A stretch of DNA of 64,000 bases from Photobacterium arenosum (GCF_014841115.1 NZ_JACYTP010000001.1:1-64000), one strand, 5' to 3'. Numbered from the stretch's first letter, positions 26,359-36,344 are shown. Numbers and translations: made by a program. Notes: generated by a model from the letters alone, not told the origin.

Positions 26359-28368
26359 TCACGCTTTTTCGGTTTCGGCCTGATTTTCTTCGGGTTCCTG
26401 AGCGTTAATCTCAGGGAATTGCTTAACAGGTTTGGCAACCAATTGACGTGTGGTTTCACGTACTTCTGTCAGGACAATGTCGAAGTGATCACCAAGCTGG
26501 AACTCGCGCACTTTATCGATATTAATGATGCCCAGATCACCGTTACATTCGATGCGTTGCTTATTGTCCAGAATCAGTGGCGCAGGAATAAAGGCCGAAG
26601 CACCGTTTTCAAGCAAGCGAACACGCATGCCGGCGCGATTGATATCGAACACTTCAGCGGTAAAGACTGTACCTTCCTGAACCGCGTCTTTTAGCAGGCG
26701 AACATATAGCCAGTCAGCTACATCACGTTCTGCCATACGGTGATTACGGCGATGGGTGGCAATTTCCTCACCAATATTGTCATCTGGCGTTTGAGTCGGC
26801 TCATTGCCGGAAATGACCGCTTTCAGCATCCGGTGATTGATCATATCGCCGTATTTACGAATCGGAGAAGTCCAGGTTGCGTAGACATCCAGGCCCATTG
26901 CGAAATGCGGAGCAGGCGTGTTGCCTACTTCACTGTAGGCCTGGAATTTGCGCAGTCGGTTATCCAGATAAGTGGTATCAAGCGTGTTCAGCCAACGGCG
27001 AAGGGCGCTAAAGCCTTCCAGCGTCAGCAACTGCTCTTTGTCGAATGGCGCTTCTGCATTGGTCAGGAAGTCCATGGCGGTATCGAGTTTTTCAGGATTG
27101 AAGCCAGCATGAGTGTTGTAAACACCTTTGCCGAATTTTTCCTGAAGCATACGTCCGGCACAGATATTCGCGGTGATCATGGCTTCTTCGATCATTCGGT
27201 TCGCAGTGCGACGAGGATCGGTATGTATTGCGATCACATCGTTGTCTTCGCTCAATTCGAAGCGGTAGTCCGGACGATCCGGGAACACCACGGCGTTTTT
27301 GCTGCGCCATTCGCTACGGGCATTGGCAAAAGCCTGCAGAGCCCGTACCTGCTCATCGATAACTGCAGAAGGAGACCAGTTTGCTGAGCTGCCATTTTCC
27401 AGGTAGTCGGAGACATCATCGTAGTTTAAACGGCCTTGTGAACGGATCCATGCGGCAAAGAAAGTAATGTCGTCGCCAATCACACCGTCTTTATCCACCG
27501 TTACGCGGCAACATAGGGCAGGGCGTTTTTCATTCTCCATCAGAGAACAAAGCTCATCGCTCAGCTCGCGCGGCAACATGGGGATGTTGCGGCCTGGCAG
27601 GTAGATTGTGAAGCCGCGCTCGCGAGCTTCCTTATCCATTTCATTGCCAACTTCGATGTAAGACGTCGGATCGGCAATCGCTATAGTGATTTCGAAGCTG
27701 CCATCTTCTTTCGCTACGGTATAAATGGCATCGTCCATGTCTTTGGTTGATTCGCCATCAATAGTAATGAAAGGTATTTCTGTCAGGTCTTCACGTGTCA
27801 GACCTTCGTCAAGCATGTTCCAGCTCTCTTGCGGAGCAGGTTCAGCATTAGGAAGATCATGGCGTGCCAGCGTGACCCACCATGGGGCAATTTTATCTTC
27901 GCTATCGGTAATTTTTTCTTTGATTTCACAGAAGAAAGTCTTGTTATCGCCAACAAGAGGATGGCGAGTCAGATGAGCGACAACCCAGTCACCTTCTTTC
28001 AGGGTTTCAGGGTTTAATCCCTTGACTGTACGAGCTTTGATAGCTTCTTTCAGCTGTGGATGATCCGGAACAACATTCAGGCGGTCTTTGATCAGTTTGA
28101 CGCGGCCGATAAAGCGAGTCATGAACTGTTCAACCAACTCTTGCGGCTCAGCAACTTCACGCTCTTTTTCTGTACGAATAACAGCAATGACACGATCGCC
28201 GTGCATTACCTTTTTCATATAGTTAGGTGGAATGAAGATGCTTTCTTTTCCATCGACTTCCAGAAAACCAAAACCGCGGTCAGTGGCTTTGATTTGGCCT
28301 TCCTTCTTAGGAAGCGATTCTTGAATTTGTTTTTTCAATTGTGCTAAAAGCGGATTATCTTGAAACAT
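26359..28368 (-). CDS. rnb: Exoribonuclease II (RNase II)
   Basis: RNase II degrades single-stranded RNA 3' to 5' in mRNA turnover. The 669-residue product (E. coli 644) has the usual order: N-terminal cold-shock OB domains ([10 protein letters not shown] at 31-40), the RNB catalytic domain with the metal-binding aspartates in [16 protein letters not shown] (Asp204, Asp210, Asp212, Asp213), the motif [20 protein letters not shown], and a C-terminal S1 domain. The ATG at 28368 gives the family start [15 protein letters not shown]; the upstream in-frame ATG at 28398 is rejected. The C-terminal tail (about 655-669, Gln/Glu-rich) is slightly longer than usual. Confidence 0.95.
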   Translation of the reverse strand: MFQDNPLLAQLKKQIQESLPKKEGQIKATDRGFGFLEVDGKESIFIPPNYMKKVMHGDRVIAVIRTEKEREVAEPQELVEQFMTRFIGRVKLIKDRLNVVPDHPQLKEAIKARTVKGLNPETLKEGDWVVAHLTRHPLVGDNKTFFCEIKEKITDSEDKIAPWWVTLARHDLPNAEPAPQESWNMLDEGLTREDLTEIPFITIDGESTKDMDDAIYTVAKEDGSFEITIAIADPTSYIEVGNEMDKEARERGFTIYLPGRNIPMLPRELSDELCSLMENEKRPALCCRVTVDKDGVIGDDITFFAAWIRSQGRLNYDDVSDYLENGSSANWSPSAVIDEQVRALQAFANARSEWRSKNAVVFPDRPDYRFELSEDNDVIAIHTDPRRTANRMIEEAMITANICAGRMLQEKFGKGVYNTHAGFNPEKLDTAMDFLTNAEAPFDKEQLLTLEGFSALRRWLNTLDTTYLDNRLRKFQAYSEVGNTPAPHFAMGLDVYATWTSPIRKYGDMINHRMLKAVISGNEPTQTPDDNIGEEIATHRRNHRMAERDVADWLYVRLLKDAVQEGTVFTAEVFDINRAGMRVRLLENGASAFIPAPLILDNKQRIECNGDLGIINIDKVREFQLGDHFDIVLTEVRETTRQLVAKPVKQFPEINAQEPEENQAETEKA

Positions 28369-28779
28369 TATGCCTGGTCCCGGATTATGAACCGTCACAC
28401 TATACGTATTAACAGGCTCAAAACCAAGGGTAATCCGACTTTTCCGGCTTTCACTGTCAAGAAGGGCAGTGAGTGCTGTTGATAAAGCTATTCATTCAGC
28501 AGAAATTCTGGTTATCCAGATCTGGGTAATCATTTGTCGGAAAAGTGTCAGAACGACTTAATATACAATGATATACCTATCAATAGTCGGATAAACGCCT
28601 CTGGCGGAATAACGGACATTAATTGTTCATATTAATGATTGGTCACAAATGTTGCAGAAAGTTATCCTTCAATTTTCGAAGTGTGCATCTGAGGTCGTTA
28701 TTATTTTCAATCTGGAGTATTTTGTTCTCTGTTCTACCCACGATGAAGTGATAAGACAGATAATCGCGTAAGGAAAAGC
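28369..28779. other. Gene-free region between rnb and a GGDEF gene
   Basis: This 411-bp divergent intergenic region should hold promoters for rnb (leftward) and for the diguanylate cyclase (rightward). It is AT-rich from about 28555 to 28720. I see no strong inverted repeat, operator or small gene. AAGGAAAA just before 28780 is the ribosome binding site of the rightward gene. Confidence 0.4.
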
Positions 28780-30468
28780 ATGCCGTTTAAACTCAACGAT
28801 GAGTTGGATAAACTCGTTGATACGCTTGCCCGTCAGGCAAACATGGAGCGTTGGTGCCATCGTTTGCTTTCAACGCTGCATCATATGCTGGATTTAACCT
28901 ATCTGACATTGCTAGTTGAGCATGAAGGCCAATCGAAAGTGCTAGCTAGCTGGATGGGTAATGAAGAGTTTAAGTATTACCTGCATCCTTTACCCTTGTC
29001 GAACTACAATGGTGTACCAGCAGATTTACTTTTAGAATCCAAACAATCCCGTAAGGCCGTTTCTGCCCAGTCTGCAACGCCGTTCAAAGCCATCTGGACA
29101 GAACAGACAGGCGATTGGCGCCGGGTGATTTTTCCGATCATAATGCACGAAAAAGTCGTTGCCTATTTATACGCAGAAACGCCAATCCCAGAACGTCTGG
29201 ATGACAACCTGAAAGCCTTCGAGCGAGTACTGTTATTGATAGCGTCTGATATCAGTGTACATATGCTGCGTGAAGAAGCACTGACACATAATATCAGCCG
29301 GCGCAGTGTTGAGGCTGAACTGGAAGTTCGTAACTACTCGCTCAGAGAATACTTATCTTTACTAAAGCAGTTACATGAGGTCACGCTGGCACTTGCAGAA
29401 TCCAACGATCTGGATTGTCTGTACAGAACCGCGATAGAGCTGGGTCGGCAAAAGCTGGGGATTGATCGGTTAGCTATCTTTCTGACCGATATGCAGCAGT
29501 ACACCATGCAGGGGACGTACGGTACTGATCCTCAGGGCAATGTTGTGTCTCGCCGCACTTTTGTTAACGATATTCCTGATCATCCGCTGGTCCATGAAGC
29601 ACTCAGTCGCAAAGACGTGGTAGTGGTTAAGGAAAATGCGCCTCTTTATTATGGTACGCAGCAGGTCGGTACAGGCTGGAATGCCATGATATCAATGTGG
29701 AACAGTGACAACTGTATTGGCTGGATTGCAGCGGATAACCTGATCAGCCAGCGAAGCCTGACTGATCACCAGAAAGAAATCATGAAATTATTTGGCGCGG
29801 CGCTGGGCCAGCAAATCGTGATTAAGCAAAGTCATGAAGCATTAACCAAGCTGAATGCTGAACTCGAACAGCGCGTGCATTTACGCACCCAGGAATTACA
29901 GCAGACCAATAAGGCATTAGAAGACGCTAACCGGCGGCTGGAAGCCTGGTCCATGCAGGATGGCCTGACCGGCGTGGCGAACAGACGGTTTTTTGATCTG
30001 ACGTTGAAGCGTTATTGGCAGGTGGCCAAACGCAAACAGTTACCGCTAAGCATTATTATTCTGGATGTGGATCATTTTAAGTCTTTTAATGATACCTATG
30101 GGCATCAGAGAGGCGATGTGTGTCTTAAGCAGGTCGCGGTGACATTAGACAATATAGTGAACCGGTATGAGAAAGCGGTATTCAGCCGTTATGGCGGTGA
30201 AGAGTTTGTCTGTCTTGTACCGGAAATGGATGCTGAGACGCTCCGGCTACTGGCAGAGGAAATGCTTGATGCCGTCAATCAGTTAAAGATCCCGCATTCT
30301 GGTACGCGTCAAGGGGTTATCAGTATCAGTATGGGGCTGTATTCCAGAATGCCGACGGAAAACATTCAGGAAGAGGTGCTGTTAGCAGGTGCTGATCAGG
30401 GGTTATATCTCGCGAAACAAGGTGGCAGGAATCAATATTTTCAATGGGATGAGAATCAGTATGCCTAG
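28780..30468 (+). CDS. Soluble GAF-like sensor diguanylate cyclase (GGDEF)
   Basis: The 562-residue product has no membrane segment. Two GAF-like sensory regions (about residues 15-170 and 190-355) are joined by a helix rich in charged residues. A coiled coil (about 360-395, KLNAELEQRVHLRTQELQQ) leads into a C-terminal GGDEF domain with DGLTGVANRRFF, LDVDHFKSFNDTYGH and the active site GGEEF (472-476). The inhibitory RxxD motif is missing (YEKA there), so product inhibition at that site is unlikely. The start at 28780 has AAGGAAAA upstream. It is a monocistronic-looking gene between rnb and deaD and the second diguanylate cyclase within 6 kb of the adhesin operon. Confidence 0.92.
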   Translation: MPFKLNDELDKLVDTLARQANMERWCHRLLSTLHHMLDLTYLTLLVEHEGQSKVLASWMGNEEFKYYLHPLPLSNYNGVPADLLLESKQSRKAVSAQSATPFKAIWTEQTGDWRRVIFPIIMHEKVVAYLYAETPIPERLDDNLKAFERVLLLIASDISVHMLREEALTHNISRRSVEAELEVRNYSLREYLSLLKQLHEVTLALAESNDLDCLYRTAIELGRQKLGIDRLAIFLTDMQQYTMQGTYGTDPQGNVVSRRTFVNDIPDHPLVHEALSRKDVVVVKENAPLYYGTQQVGTGWNAMISMWNSDNCIGWIAADNLISQRSLTDHQKEIMKLFGAALGQQIVIKQSHEALTKLNAELEQRVHLRTQELQQTNKALEDANRRLEAWSMQDGLTGVANRRFFDLTLKRYWQVAKRKQLPLSIIILDVDHFKSFNDTYGHQRGDVCLKQVAVTLDNIVNRYEKAVFSRYGGEEFVCLVPEMDAETLRLLAEEMLDAVNQLKIPHSGTRQGVISISMGLYSRMPTENIQEEVLLAGADQGLYLAKQGGRNQYFQWDENQYA

Positions 30469-30501
30469 AAAACTTGTCAGAATGTACATATCGCAAGCTG
30501 T

Positions 30502-30532
30502 TTGAATAATAAATAATTGCTTAAGTTATAAT
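30502..30532 (+). promoter_or_regulatory. Possible deaD promoter ahead of a long leader
   Basis: A consensus TATAAT at 30527-30532 with TTGAAT at 30502-30507 (19-bp spacing, wider than ideal) would give a leader of about 145 nt before deaD. That leader has GC-rich short palindromes and no obvious Shine-Dalgarno close to the ATG, in keeping with cold-shock-type post-transcriptional control. Confidence 0.4.
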
Positions 30533-30682
30533 TTGTGACAGCAATCAATTTTTTCTGGTAATTTCGACTTGAATAGCGCACAATGCGCGCCTTAGTCGAG
30601 GCCCATGCTTGTGGATACAGTTGCTGAACCGTGTTAAAGGCAAAGGGGCCCCGTTTACGTTCGATTACCTATTGGGATCCCA

Positions 30683-32563
30683 ATGCAAGAATCTGTTACA
30701 GAATTTCGCCAGTTAGAACTGGCCGACACTCTTTTATCCGCACTTGATGCGATGGGCTTCGTGGCACCTACTCCAATTCAGGCTGCTTCCATTCCACTTC
30801 TTTTAACCGGCACCGATGCGCTGGGTCAGGCTCAGACTGGTACAGGTAAAACTGCTGCATTCTCTCTGCCTCTGCTGAACAAAATTAACCTGAAGCAACA
30901 TAAGCCTCAGGCAATTGTTATGGCTCCTACTCGTGAGCTGGCTATTCAGGTTGCTGCTGAAATTAAGAACCTGGGTAAAAATATCCAGGGTCTGAAAGTA
31001 TTAGAAATCTACGGCGGTGCGTCTATCGTCGATCAAATGCGTGTGCTTAAGACTGGCGCTCACATTGTTGTTGGTACCCCTGGTCGTGTGAAAGATCTGA
31101 TCAGCCGTGATCGCCTGCACCTGGATGAAGTCCATACTTTCATTCTGGATGAAGCCGATGAAATGCTGAAAATGGGTTTCGTTGACGACGTTACCTGGAT
31201 TCTGGAGCAAGCGCCAGAGTCAGCACAACGCGTACTTTTCTCTGCAACTATGCCACCTATGGTGAAGGAAATCGTTGACCGATTCCTGCGCGATCCTGCA
31301 CGCATTGATGTTGCGGGTGAAAACCGTACCGTAGCGAAAGTAGAACAGCAATTCTGGGTCGTAAAAGGCGTAGAGAAAGACGAAGCTATGATTCGTATGC
31401 TGGAAACTGAAGAAACCGATGCATCAATCGTTTTCGTCCGTACCCGTCAGGATACTGAGCGACTGGCTGATTGGCTGTCTTCACGTGGCTTTAAAGCGGC
31501 TGCACTTCACGGTGATATTCCTCAGTCTCTGCGTGAGCGTACAGTTGATCACATCAAACGTGGCGTTATCGATATTCTGGTAGCCACTGACGTTGTTGCT
31601 CGTGGTCTTGATGTACCACGTATTACGCACGTATTTAACTACGACATCCCGTTCGATGTTGAATCTTATATCCACCGTATTGGTCGTACTGGCCGTGCAG
31701 GACGCAAAGGTAAAGCGATTCTTCTGGTTCGCACTAACCAGATCCGCATGCTGCGTACCATTGAGCGTGTAACGAAATCCCGTATGGAAGAGATTCAGCT
31801 TCCTATGCGTGATGACGTAGCTCTGGCGCGTTTGGATCGTCTGGGTAAAGAGCTGGAAGAGCAGAAAGAAAGCGCAAGCCTGGAAGCATTTGTAGAGCTG
31901 GTTGAGAAACTGCAAGGTTCAGTGGATGTTGATGCGACCACTTTGGCAGCCATTCTGCTGAAACGTCAGCAAGGTAATCGTCCTTTGTTCTATAAAGGTC
32001 CGGACCCTATGATTGCTGCGATCGAGCGTGAGAAACAACGTCGTGATCGTCGTGGTGATCGCCCTGAACGTGGCGAGCGCAGTGAACGAGGCGAGCGTCG
32101 TGAGCGCCGTCAGTCCAACAATGCCGATTGGGATACTTACCAGTTGCAAGTTGGCCGTGAACAAGGTGTTCAGGTTAAAGACATCGTTGGTGCTATCGCG
32201 AACGAGCTGGGTCTGAGCAAAGACTATATCGGTGCTATCAAACTGGCTCCTGAGCATACTTATGTTCAGTTACCTAAGAAGATGACCCCGGAAATCATCG
32301 CTCAGCTGAAGAAACTGCGTATTCGTCAGAATGACGTGAAAGCCGTGGTTGTTGAAGACAATGTTCTTCGTGAACACCGTCGTGGCGGCCGTGATGGCGC
32401 ACCACGTGATGGTGCACCGCGCGGTGGACGTGATGGAAACCGTGGCCGTCGTGAAGGCGAGCGCCGTTTTGATCGCAACCGTGGTGGCGATCATCGTGGC
32501 AGCTTCCGTGGCGAGCGTAACCACGCTCCACGTCAGGAACGCAGTAAGCCAAGCGCTGAGTAA
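30683..32563 (+). CDS. deaD: DEAD-box RNA helicase DeaD/CsdA
   Basis: DeaD is an ATP-dependent RNA helicase used in ribosome assembly and mRNA decay, notably in the cold. The 626-residue product is close to E. coli DeaD (629). Motifs seen are the Q-motif region, Walker A AQTGTGKT (50-57), PTRELAIQ, TPGR, DEAD (156-159), SAT, and HRIGRTGRAGRKG in the second RecA domain. The DeaD-type RNA-binding domain and a C-terminal Arg/Gly/Asp-rich tail with several RGG-like units (about 575-626) follow. Codons are strongly biased to those of highly expressed genes. No good Shine-Dalgarno precedes the ATG at 30683. It ends before a strong terminator (32587-32614). Confidence 0.95.
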   Translation: MQESVTEFRQLELADTLLSALDAMGFVAPTPIQAASIPLLLTGTDALGQAQTGTGKTAAFSLPLLNKINLKQHKPQAIVMAPTRELAIQVAAEIKNLGKNIQGLKVLEIYGGASIVDQMRVLKTGAHIVVGTPGRVKDLISRDRLHLDEVHTFILDEADEMLKMGFVDDVTWILEQAPESAQRVLFSATMPPMVKEIVDRFLRDPARIDVAGENRTVAKVEQQFWVVKGVEKDEAMIRMLETEETDASIVFVRTRQDTERLADWLSSRGFKAAALHGDIPQSLRERTVDHIKRGVIDILVATDVVARGLDVPRITHVFNYDIPFDVESYIHRIGRTGRAGRKGKAILLVRTNQIRMLRTIERVTKSRMEEIQLPMRDDVALARLDRLGKELEEQKESASLEAFVELVEKLQGSVDVDATTLAAILLKRQQGNRPLFYKGPDPMIAAIEREKQRRDRRGDRPERGERSERGERRERRQSNNADWDTYQLQVGREQGVQVKDIVGAIANELGLSKDYIGAIKLAPEHTYVQLPKKMTPEIIAQLKKLRIRQNDVKAVVVEDNVLREHRRGGRDGAPRDGAPRGGRDGNRGRREGERRFDRNRGGDHRGSFRGERNHAPRQERSKPSAE

Positions 32564-32586
32564 TTGCTGACTGAAATGCCATGAAA

Positions 32587-32614
32587 GAAAAACCGGGGTT
32601 TCCCCGGTTTTTTT
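32587..32614 (+). terminator. deaD terminator
   Basis: AAAAACCGGGG pairs with CCCCGGTTTTT across a TTT loop and runs into a T tract, 24 bp after the deaD stop. It is a classical Rho-independent terminator and its A-rich left side could also serve the convergent LysR gene. Confidence 0.92.
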
Positions 32615-32662
32615 ATGCCTGAAATTCACCGGGAACACTATGGCAGAAAATATATGACAGAT

Positions 32663-33619
32663 TTATCCTGTTACTCGTATTCTGATGGGGTCGGGTAACC
32701 CCAGGGCTTTTTTATTTATTCTGTCCATTTCCTCAACGCGTTCAACTAAATAGTCTTTAAAATTAACACAACGTACAGGCATATACTTACGGGGTTTAAA
32801 GTAAAGATTAAGTTCAAACTGGCTACTGACATAATTTTTGAGAACAGCTTGAAGCCGGCCGTTATTTAATTCTTCACTGACAAGACTGTAAGGCAGATAA
32901 GCGATACCACCTCCGGCAAGCGCAATATTCTTCAGTATTTCGCTGTCGTCAGCTTCAACGGTTTGGGCTATTTCTACGGAATTGTACTCACCATGTTGCT
33001 CAAAAATCCATTTATTGCCACCGACCAGTGTCGTAGCGTAAAGACAAAAATGCTGCTTTAACTGTTCGGGGAGGCGCGGCTCACCGTACTGTGCGATATA
33101 TTTGGGTGAACAACAGGCGATAAGTGGTTCACGGATGAGCGATCGTTTTACCAGCAGACTGTCTTTATCCTGAAAACCTCTGTAGGTTGCGTTTGCACGG
33201 ATAGCGAAGTCAACTTCATGAACATGATCGACTTCAAATGCTGTTTCAAGAACAACAAAATTGATAGACGGATGGAGCTGGACATATTCACCAATAATCT
33301 GGCTGAGGTAATGCTTAGCAAACAAAGGCGTGCTGGCTATGCGTATCTGGCCTTTATCTTCATTACTCAGATTCTGAACTTCATTGAATACATCATTAAT
33401 CTCACCGTTTATCAGGTTAAACCTGTCATACAAACGCTGTCCTGCCTGGGTCGGTGATATTTTCCGTGTCGTCCTTTTTAACAGGCAGACCCCCATGCTT
33501 TCTTCCAGCTCATTGAGCCAGCGGCTGCCGGCAGACGCAGAAATCCCGTATTGCTTTGCAGCTTCACTTAACGAGCCATTTCGCACTACGTGTAGAAAAA
33601 AAACTACTTTATCAAGCAT
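32663..33619 (-). CDS. LysR-family transcriptional regulator
   Basis: This is a LysR-type regulator of about 318 residues. The N-terminal winged helix-turn-helix is visible as FLHVVRNGSLSEAAKQYGIS followed by GSRWLNELEESMGVCLLKR, and a periplasmic-binding-protein-like effector domain follows. I place the start at ATG 33619 (MLDKVVFF), which fits the family distance to the HTH and has AAGGA 12 bases upstream. An in-frame ATG at 33655 would add 12 residues. It is divergent from the SDR gene at 34016, a frequent arrangement for a regulator and its target, so it may control that gene. The ligand is unknown. Confidence 0.88.
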   Translation of the reverse strand: MLDKVVFFLHVVRNGSLSEAAKQYGISASAGSRWLNELEESMGVCLLKRTTRKISPTQAGQRLYDRFNLINGEINDVFNEVQNLSNEDKGQIRIASTPLFAKHYLSQIIGEYVQLHPSINFVVLETAFEVDHVHEVDFAIRANATYRGFQDKDSLLVKRSLIREPLIACCSPKYIAQYGEPRLPEQLKQHFCLYATTLVGGNKWIFEQHGEYNSVEIAQTVEADDSEILKNIALAGGGIAYLPYSLVSEELNNGRLQAVLKNYVSSQFELNLYFKPRKYMPVRCVNFKDYLVERVEEMDRINKKALGLPDPIRIRVTG

Positions 33620-34015
33620 GTCTGCATCTGATCCTTGCGCACTTCCCTGATACATTTATAGCAAATGCCGTCTTCATTACCAGTGAAGAGTTCATGACGA
33701 GGGAATGATAACGACTAATCCTCTGTTTTATATGGAATAGTACAGGTGACTCAAGGGAGAAATGCGGCGTGTGTAATTTAATGTCATATTGGTAACAAAC
33801 TGTCTTGATAAGGTTGTGATTATCGCCCAGGTATTCAGCAGGGCGATTTGATTAATAGATTCATTAGAGTGGTCGCAAAGGTGAATTGCAGCATTGAGGG
33901 TAATCTTTTGATTTGTTTCATCTAAAATCAACATGATGGAAGTGAGCGGTGAAGCAGTGTGCCCGCACTGGATTCGATTTTCGCTTCAGTTTTTTGAACT
34001 AAGAGGGAATTAAGT
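33620..34015. promoter_or_regulatory. Divergent intergenic region, LysR gene and SDR gene
   Basis: About 390 bp lie between the two divergent starts and presumably hold both promoters and LysR operators. I could not single out a T-N11-A box with confidence. AGAGGGAA at 34001-34008 is the ribosome binding site of the SDR gene. Confidence 0.35.
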
Positions 34016-34750
34016 ATGTTGAACAATAAAGTTTGCATCGTTACGGGAGGCGCACAAGGCATAGGCCGTTGTATTGTCGAGACCTTTGCTAACCAGCAGG
34101 CTGAAGTTGTCTATGCCTGTGATATGAATGCAGCAGCAATGGCTGAACTGGAGAAAACTTACAAAAATGTAAAAGCCATTGAGTTGAATGTCTGTGACCG
34201 GGAGTCGGTTAGTCGCTTTGTTGACAACATTGTAAAAGATTATGGTCGTGTAGATGTGCTGGTAAATAATGCGGGGATCACCAGAGATAATCTGATTGAT
34301 AAAATGACGGAAAATGAGTGGGATATGGTATTGGACGTGAACCTGAAAGGGGTGTTCAATATGACGCAGGCAGTGGCACCTGTGATGATGGCGTCCGGCG
34401 CAGGATCAATCATTACTATGTCATCTGTGGTAGGTACCGATGGTAATATTGGACAAAGCAATTATGCCGCCACTAAAGGCGGAGTGATAGCGATGACTAA
34501 GGGCTGGGCTAAAGAATTTTCACGAAAAGGTGCTCAGGTGCGAGCTAACTGTATCGCTCCTGGCTTTGTGGAAACGCCGCTGACCGTTAACCTGCCTGAA
34601 AAAATCCTGGAGTATATGAAATCGAAAACACCATTGCAGCGTATGGGTAAGCCAGAAGATATTGCAAACGGTGCGTTGTTTTTAGCCAGTGATAATTCCA
34701 CGTTTATCACTGGGCAGACACTGAAAATTGATGGTGGCCTTGTCATTTAA
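34016..34750 (+). CDS. Short-chain dehydrogenase/reductase, FabG-like
   Basis: This NAD(P)-dependent oxidoreductase has 244 residues, the size of FabG 3-oxoacyl-ACP reductases. It has the cofactor loop TGGAQGIG (10-17), NNAG (84-87), catalytic Ser136/137, and Tyr150-x3-Lys154 (YAATK). The C-terminal pattern GxMxxPEDIANGALFLASD..ITGQTLxIDGG is typical. It is not in a fatty-acid synthesis cluster (no acpP or fabD nearby), so it is more likely a dedicated reductase than the housekeeping FabG, and its substrate is unknown. A good ribosome binding site (AGAGGGAA) precedes it and a terminator follows. Control by the divergent LysR regulator is plausible. Confidence 0.9.
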   Translation: MLNNKVCIVTGGAQGIGRCIVETFANQQAEVVYACDMNAAAMAELEKTYKNVKAIELNVCDRESVSRFVDNIVKDYGRVDVLVNNAGITRDNLIDKMTENEWDMVLDVNLKGVFNMTQAVAPVMMASGAGSIITMSSVVGTDGNIGQSNYAATKGGVIAMTKGWAKEFSRKGAQVRANCIAPGFVETPLTVNLPEKILEYMKSKTPLQRMGKPEDIANGALFLASDNSTFITGQTLKIDGGLVI

Positions 34751-34782
34751 TTCTCAGGTTTCTGCCGTTGCTTTGTTCACAG

Positions 34783-34813
34783 AAGCCTTGAGAAATCGAG
34801 GCTTTTTTGTTTT
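34783..34813 (+). terminator. Terminator of the SDR gene
   Basis: A 9-bp stem (34783-34791 with 34796-34804, one G-U pair) with a GAAA tetraloop is followed by TTTTTTGTTTTT. It lies 33 bp beyond the stop. Confidence 0.9.
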
Positions 34814-34973
34814 TAAGTCTTTCAAGTGAGATCTCAGTCCAAAGATGCATTTATGGTCATTTGTCCTAATAATTATGCCACTCTGAGTGAATGTAAATGT
34901 GTATAAATCATCTTTAAATATTCCGTATAACACCGTATTATTCCGGTCATTGGCATATTTTTGAGGTGAGTGA

Positions 34974-35213
34974 GTGCTTTTGGGTTATATTGCACCAAGT
35001 TTGCTGCTTATCGTTGTAGGGTGTTTGTTCACACTTGCAATGGCATTACATAAGCAATGGCTATGGCTGACTCGTCTCTCGCTGATTGGTTTGCTGCTGG
35101 CAGCCGCGATGGTTGTTAAGTATCAATATCAGGATCTGCAGTCAGTAGGTTCCTGTCTTCATCGCCTTGAGAATCCTCGTTCTGTGCAGCATGGCTGCAT
35201 ACGGATGGATTAA
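34974..35213 (+). CDS. Small membrane protein, 79 aa
   Basis: Function not recognised. The frame begins with GTG at 34974, preceded by TTGAGGTGAG at good distance, which supports it as a real gene. The product has two hydrophobic helices (about residues 6-24 and 33-48) separated by a short basic loop (HKQWLWLTR), then a hydrophilic tail with two cysteines and Arg residues. It would be a small inner-membrane hairpin protein. It stands alone between the SDR gene and the DUF4382 lipoprotein gene, from which it is separated by 155 bp. Confidence 0.6.
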   Translation: MLLGYIAPSLLLIVVGCLFTLAMALHKQWLWLTRLSLIGLLLAAAMVVKYQYQDLQSVGSCLHRLENPRSVQHGCIRMD

Positions 35214-35368
35214 TCCCGTAACAAATAAGAAGCTTGTTTTTCATCACAGCATGCTCTGAGAGTATTTCCCTGCTCGCCATTGTCATCTTGTTGTTAACTT
35301 TCGTTGCGGATAATGCTTTGACTGCAATAACTCGTTAAGCTTGCTCAAAAAGCGAGTGGAGCAGTCAA

Positions 35369-36304
35369 ATGAAAAAATTAATGATAGCCGCTACGGTAAG
35401 TATGCTATTGGCAGGTTGTGGCTCAGATTCAGATGACCAGTCGACGGGAAAACTTTCCCTGGCTATGTCTGACGCCCCGGTTGATGGTTTAAAGCAAGTC
35501 TGTGTGGCATTTGACAATATCACGGTTCATCACACAGGGGGCAGTGAAGCGTCTTGGGGAACAACGTCTTTTGCCGCTGCTCAAAGCTCGGCATCGTGCG
35601 TGCCAGATGGACTTTCTATTCCTGAAGATGCGAACGGGAATCCTGAGTTCATGGTGATTGACCTGCTTGATTACCAAGGTGCAAATGCCCTTCAGGTGCT
35701 GAGCGATGAAGTATTACTTGCCGGTCAATATACTCAGATGCGCCTCTCTGTATTAGAAAAGGGCACATATACTGACGGCACACCTTATTCGCATGTTGTT
35801 ACTGAAAGTGATGCTGTGGAAAGTATTCGCGTCCCGAGCGGTGAACTGAAACTTGATGGATTTACTGTCGAGGCTGATTCAACCCAGGCTTATACCATTG
35901 AATTTGACTTGCGCAAAAGTATGGTACTTAATGCCAACGGCTACCAGCTGAAACCTCGTGGTGTCCGTGTGGTTGATAATACAGCAGTCGCTGCCATTGA
36001 CGGCACGGTAAGCGCATCGTTGTGTAGTGGCGACTTGTCTGATGCATTTGTCTATGTGTATTCAATAGCCAATGGCGGTCAGTTTGGTGACTTAGGTTCT
36101 GACAATGAACCTGTGTCATCAGCAGCTGTTGATCCTGTCACTGGTCAGTATGAGATTGGTTACTTGCCATTAGATACTTATGACCTGAATCTCGTTTGTA
36201 ACGGTAATGAAGATAATCCGGAGCAAGCCGGTGATACCCTGATTGTTGATATCACACTACTGGATCAAATACTTGGCACCGATGGTTTGACAGTGAATTT
36301 CTAA
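35369..36304 (+). CDS. DUF4382 lipoprotein
   Basis: This 311-residue secreted lipoprotein has a clear signal peptide and lipobox (LLAGC, acylated Cys at residue 17) followed by GSDSDDQS, whose Ser at +2 suggests outer-membrane sorting. The mature region starts GKLSLAMSDAPVDGLKQVCVAFDNITVH, the hallmark of the DUF4382 family, a beta-sandwich-like domain of unknown function. A C-terminal carboxypeptidase-regulatory-like fold (about 215-300, with VDPVTGQYEIGYLPLDTYDL) may follow. The start has GTGGAG upstream. It is a single gene ending in a bidirectional terminator. Its role is not known. Confidence 0.85.
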   Translation: MKKLMIAATVSMLLAGCGSDSDDQSTGKLSLAMSDAPVDGLKQVCVAFDNITVHHTGGSEASWGTTSFAAAQSSASCVPDGLSIPEDANGNPEFMVIDLLDYQGANALQVLSDEVLLAGQYTQMRLSVLEKGTYTDGTPYSHVVTESDAVESIRVPSGELKLDGFTVEADSTQAYTIEFDLRKSMVLNANGYQLKPRGVRVVDNTAVAAIDGTVSASLCSGDLSDAFVYVYSIANGGQFGDLGSDNEPVSSAAVDPVTGQYEIGYLPLDTYDLNLVCNGNEDNPEQAGDTLIVDITLLDQILGTDGLTVNF

Positions 36305-36320
36305 TCGGTCCACTTAATAA

Positions 36321-36344
36321 ATTAACCGCCGCAAGGCGGTTAAT
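36321..36344. terminator. Bidirectional terminator
   Basis: ATTAACCGCC (36321-36330) and GGCGGTTAAT (36335-36344) form a perfect 10-bp stem with a GCAA tetraloop between the convergent DUF4382 and DUF3392 genes. Flanking AT runs are short. Confidence 0.75.
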
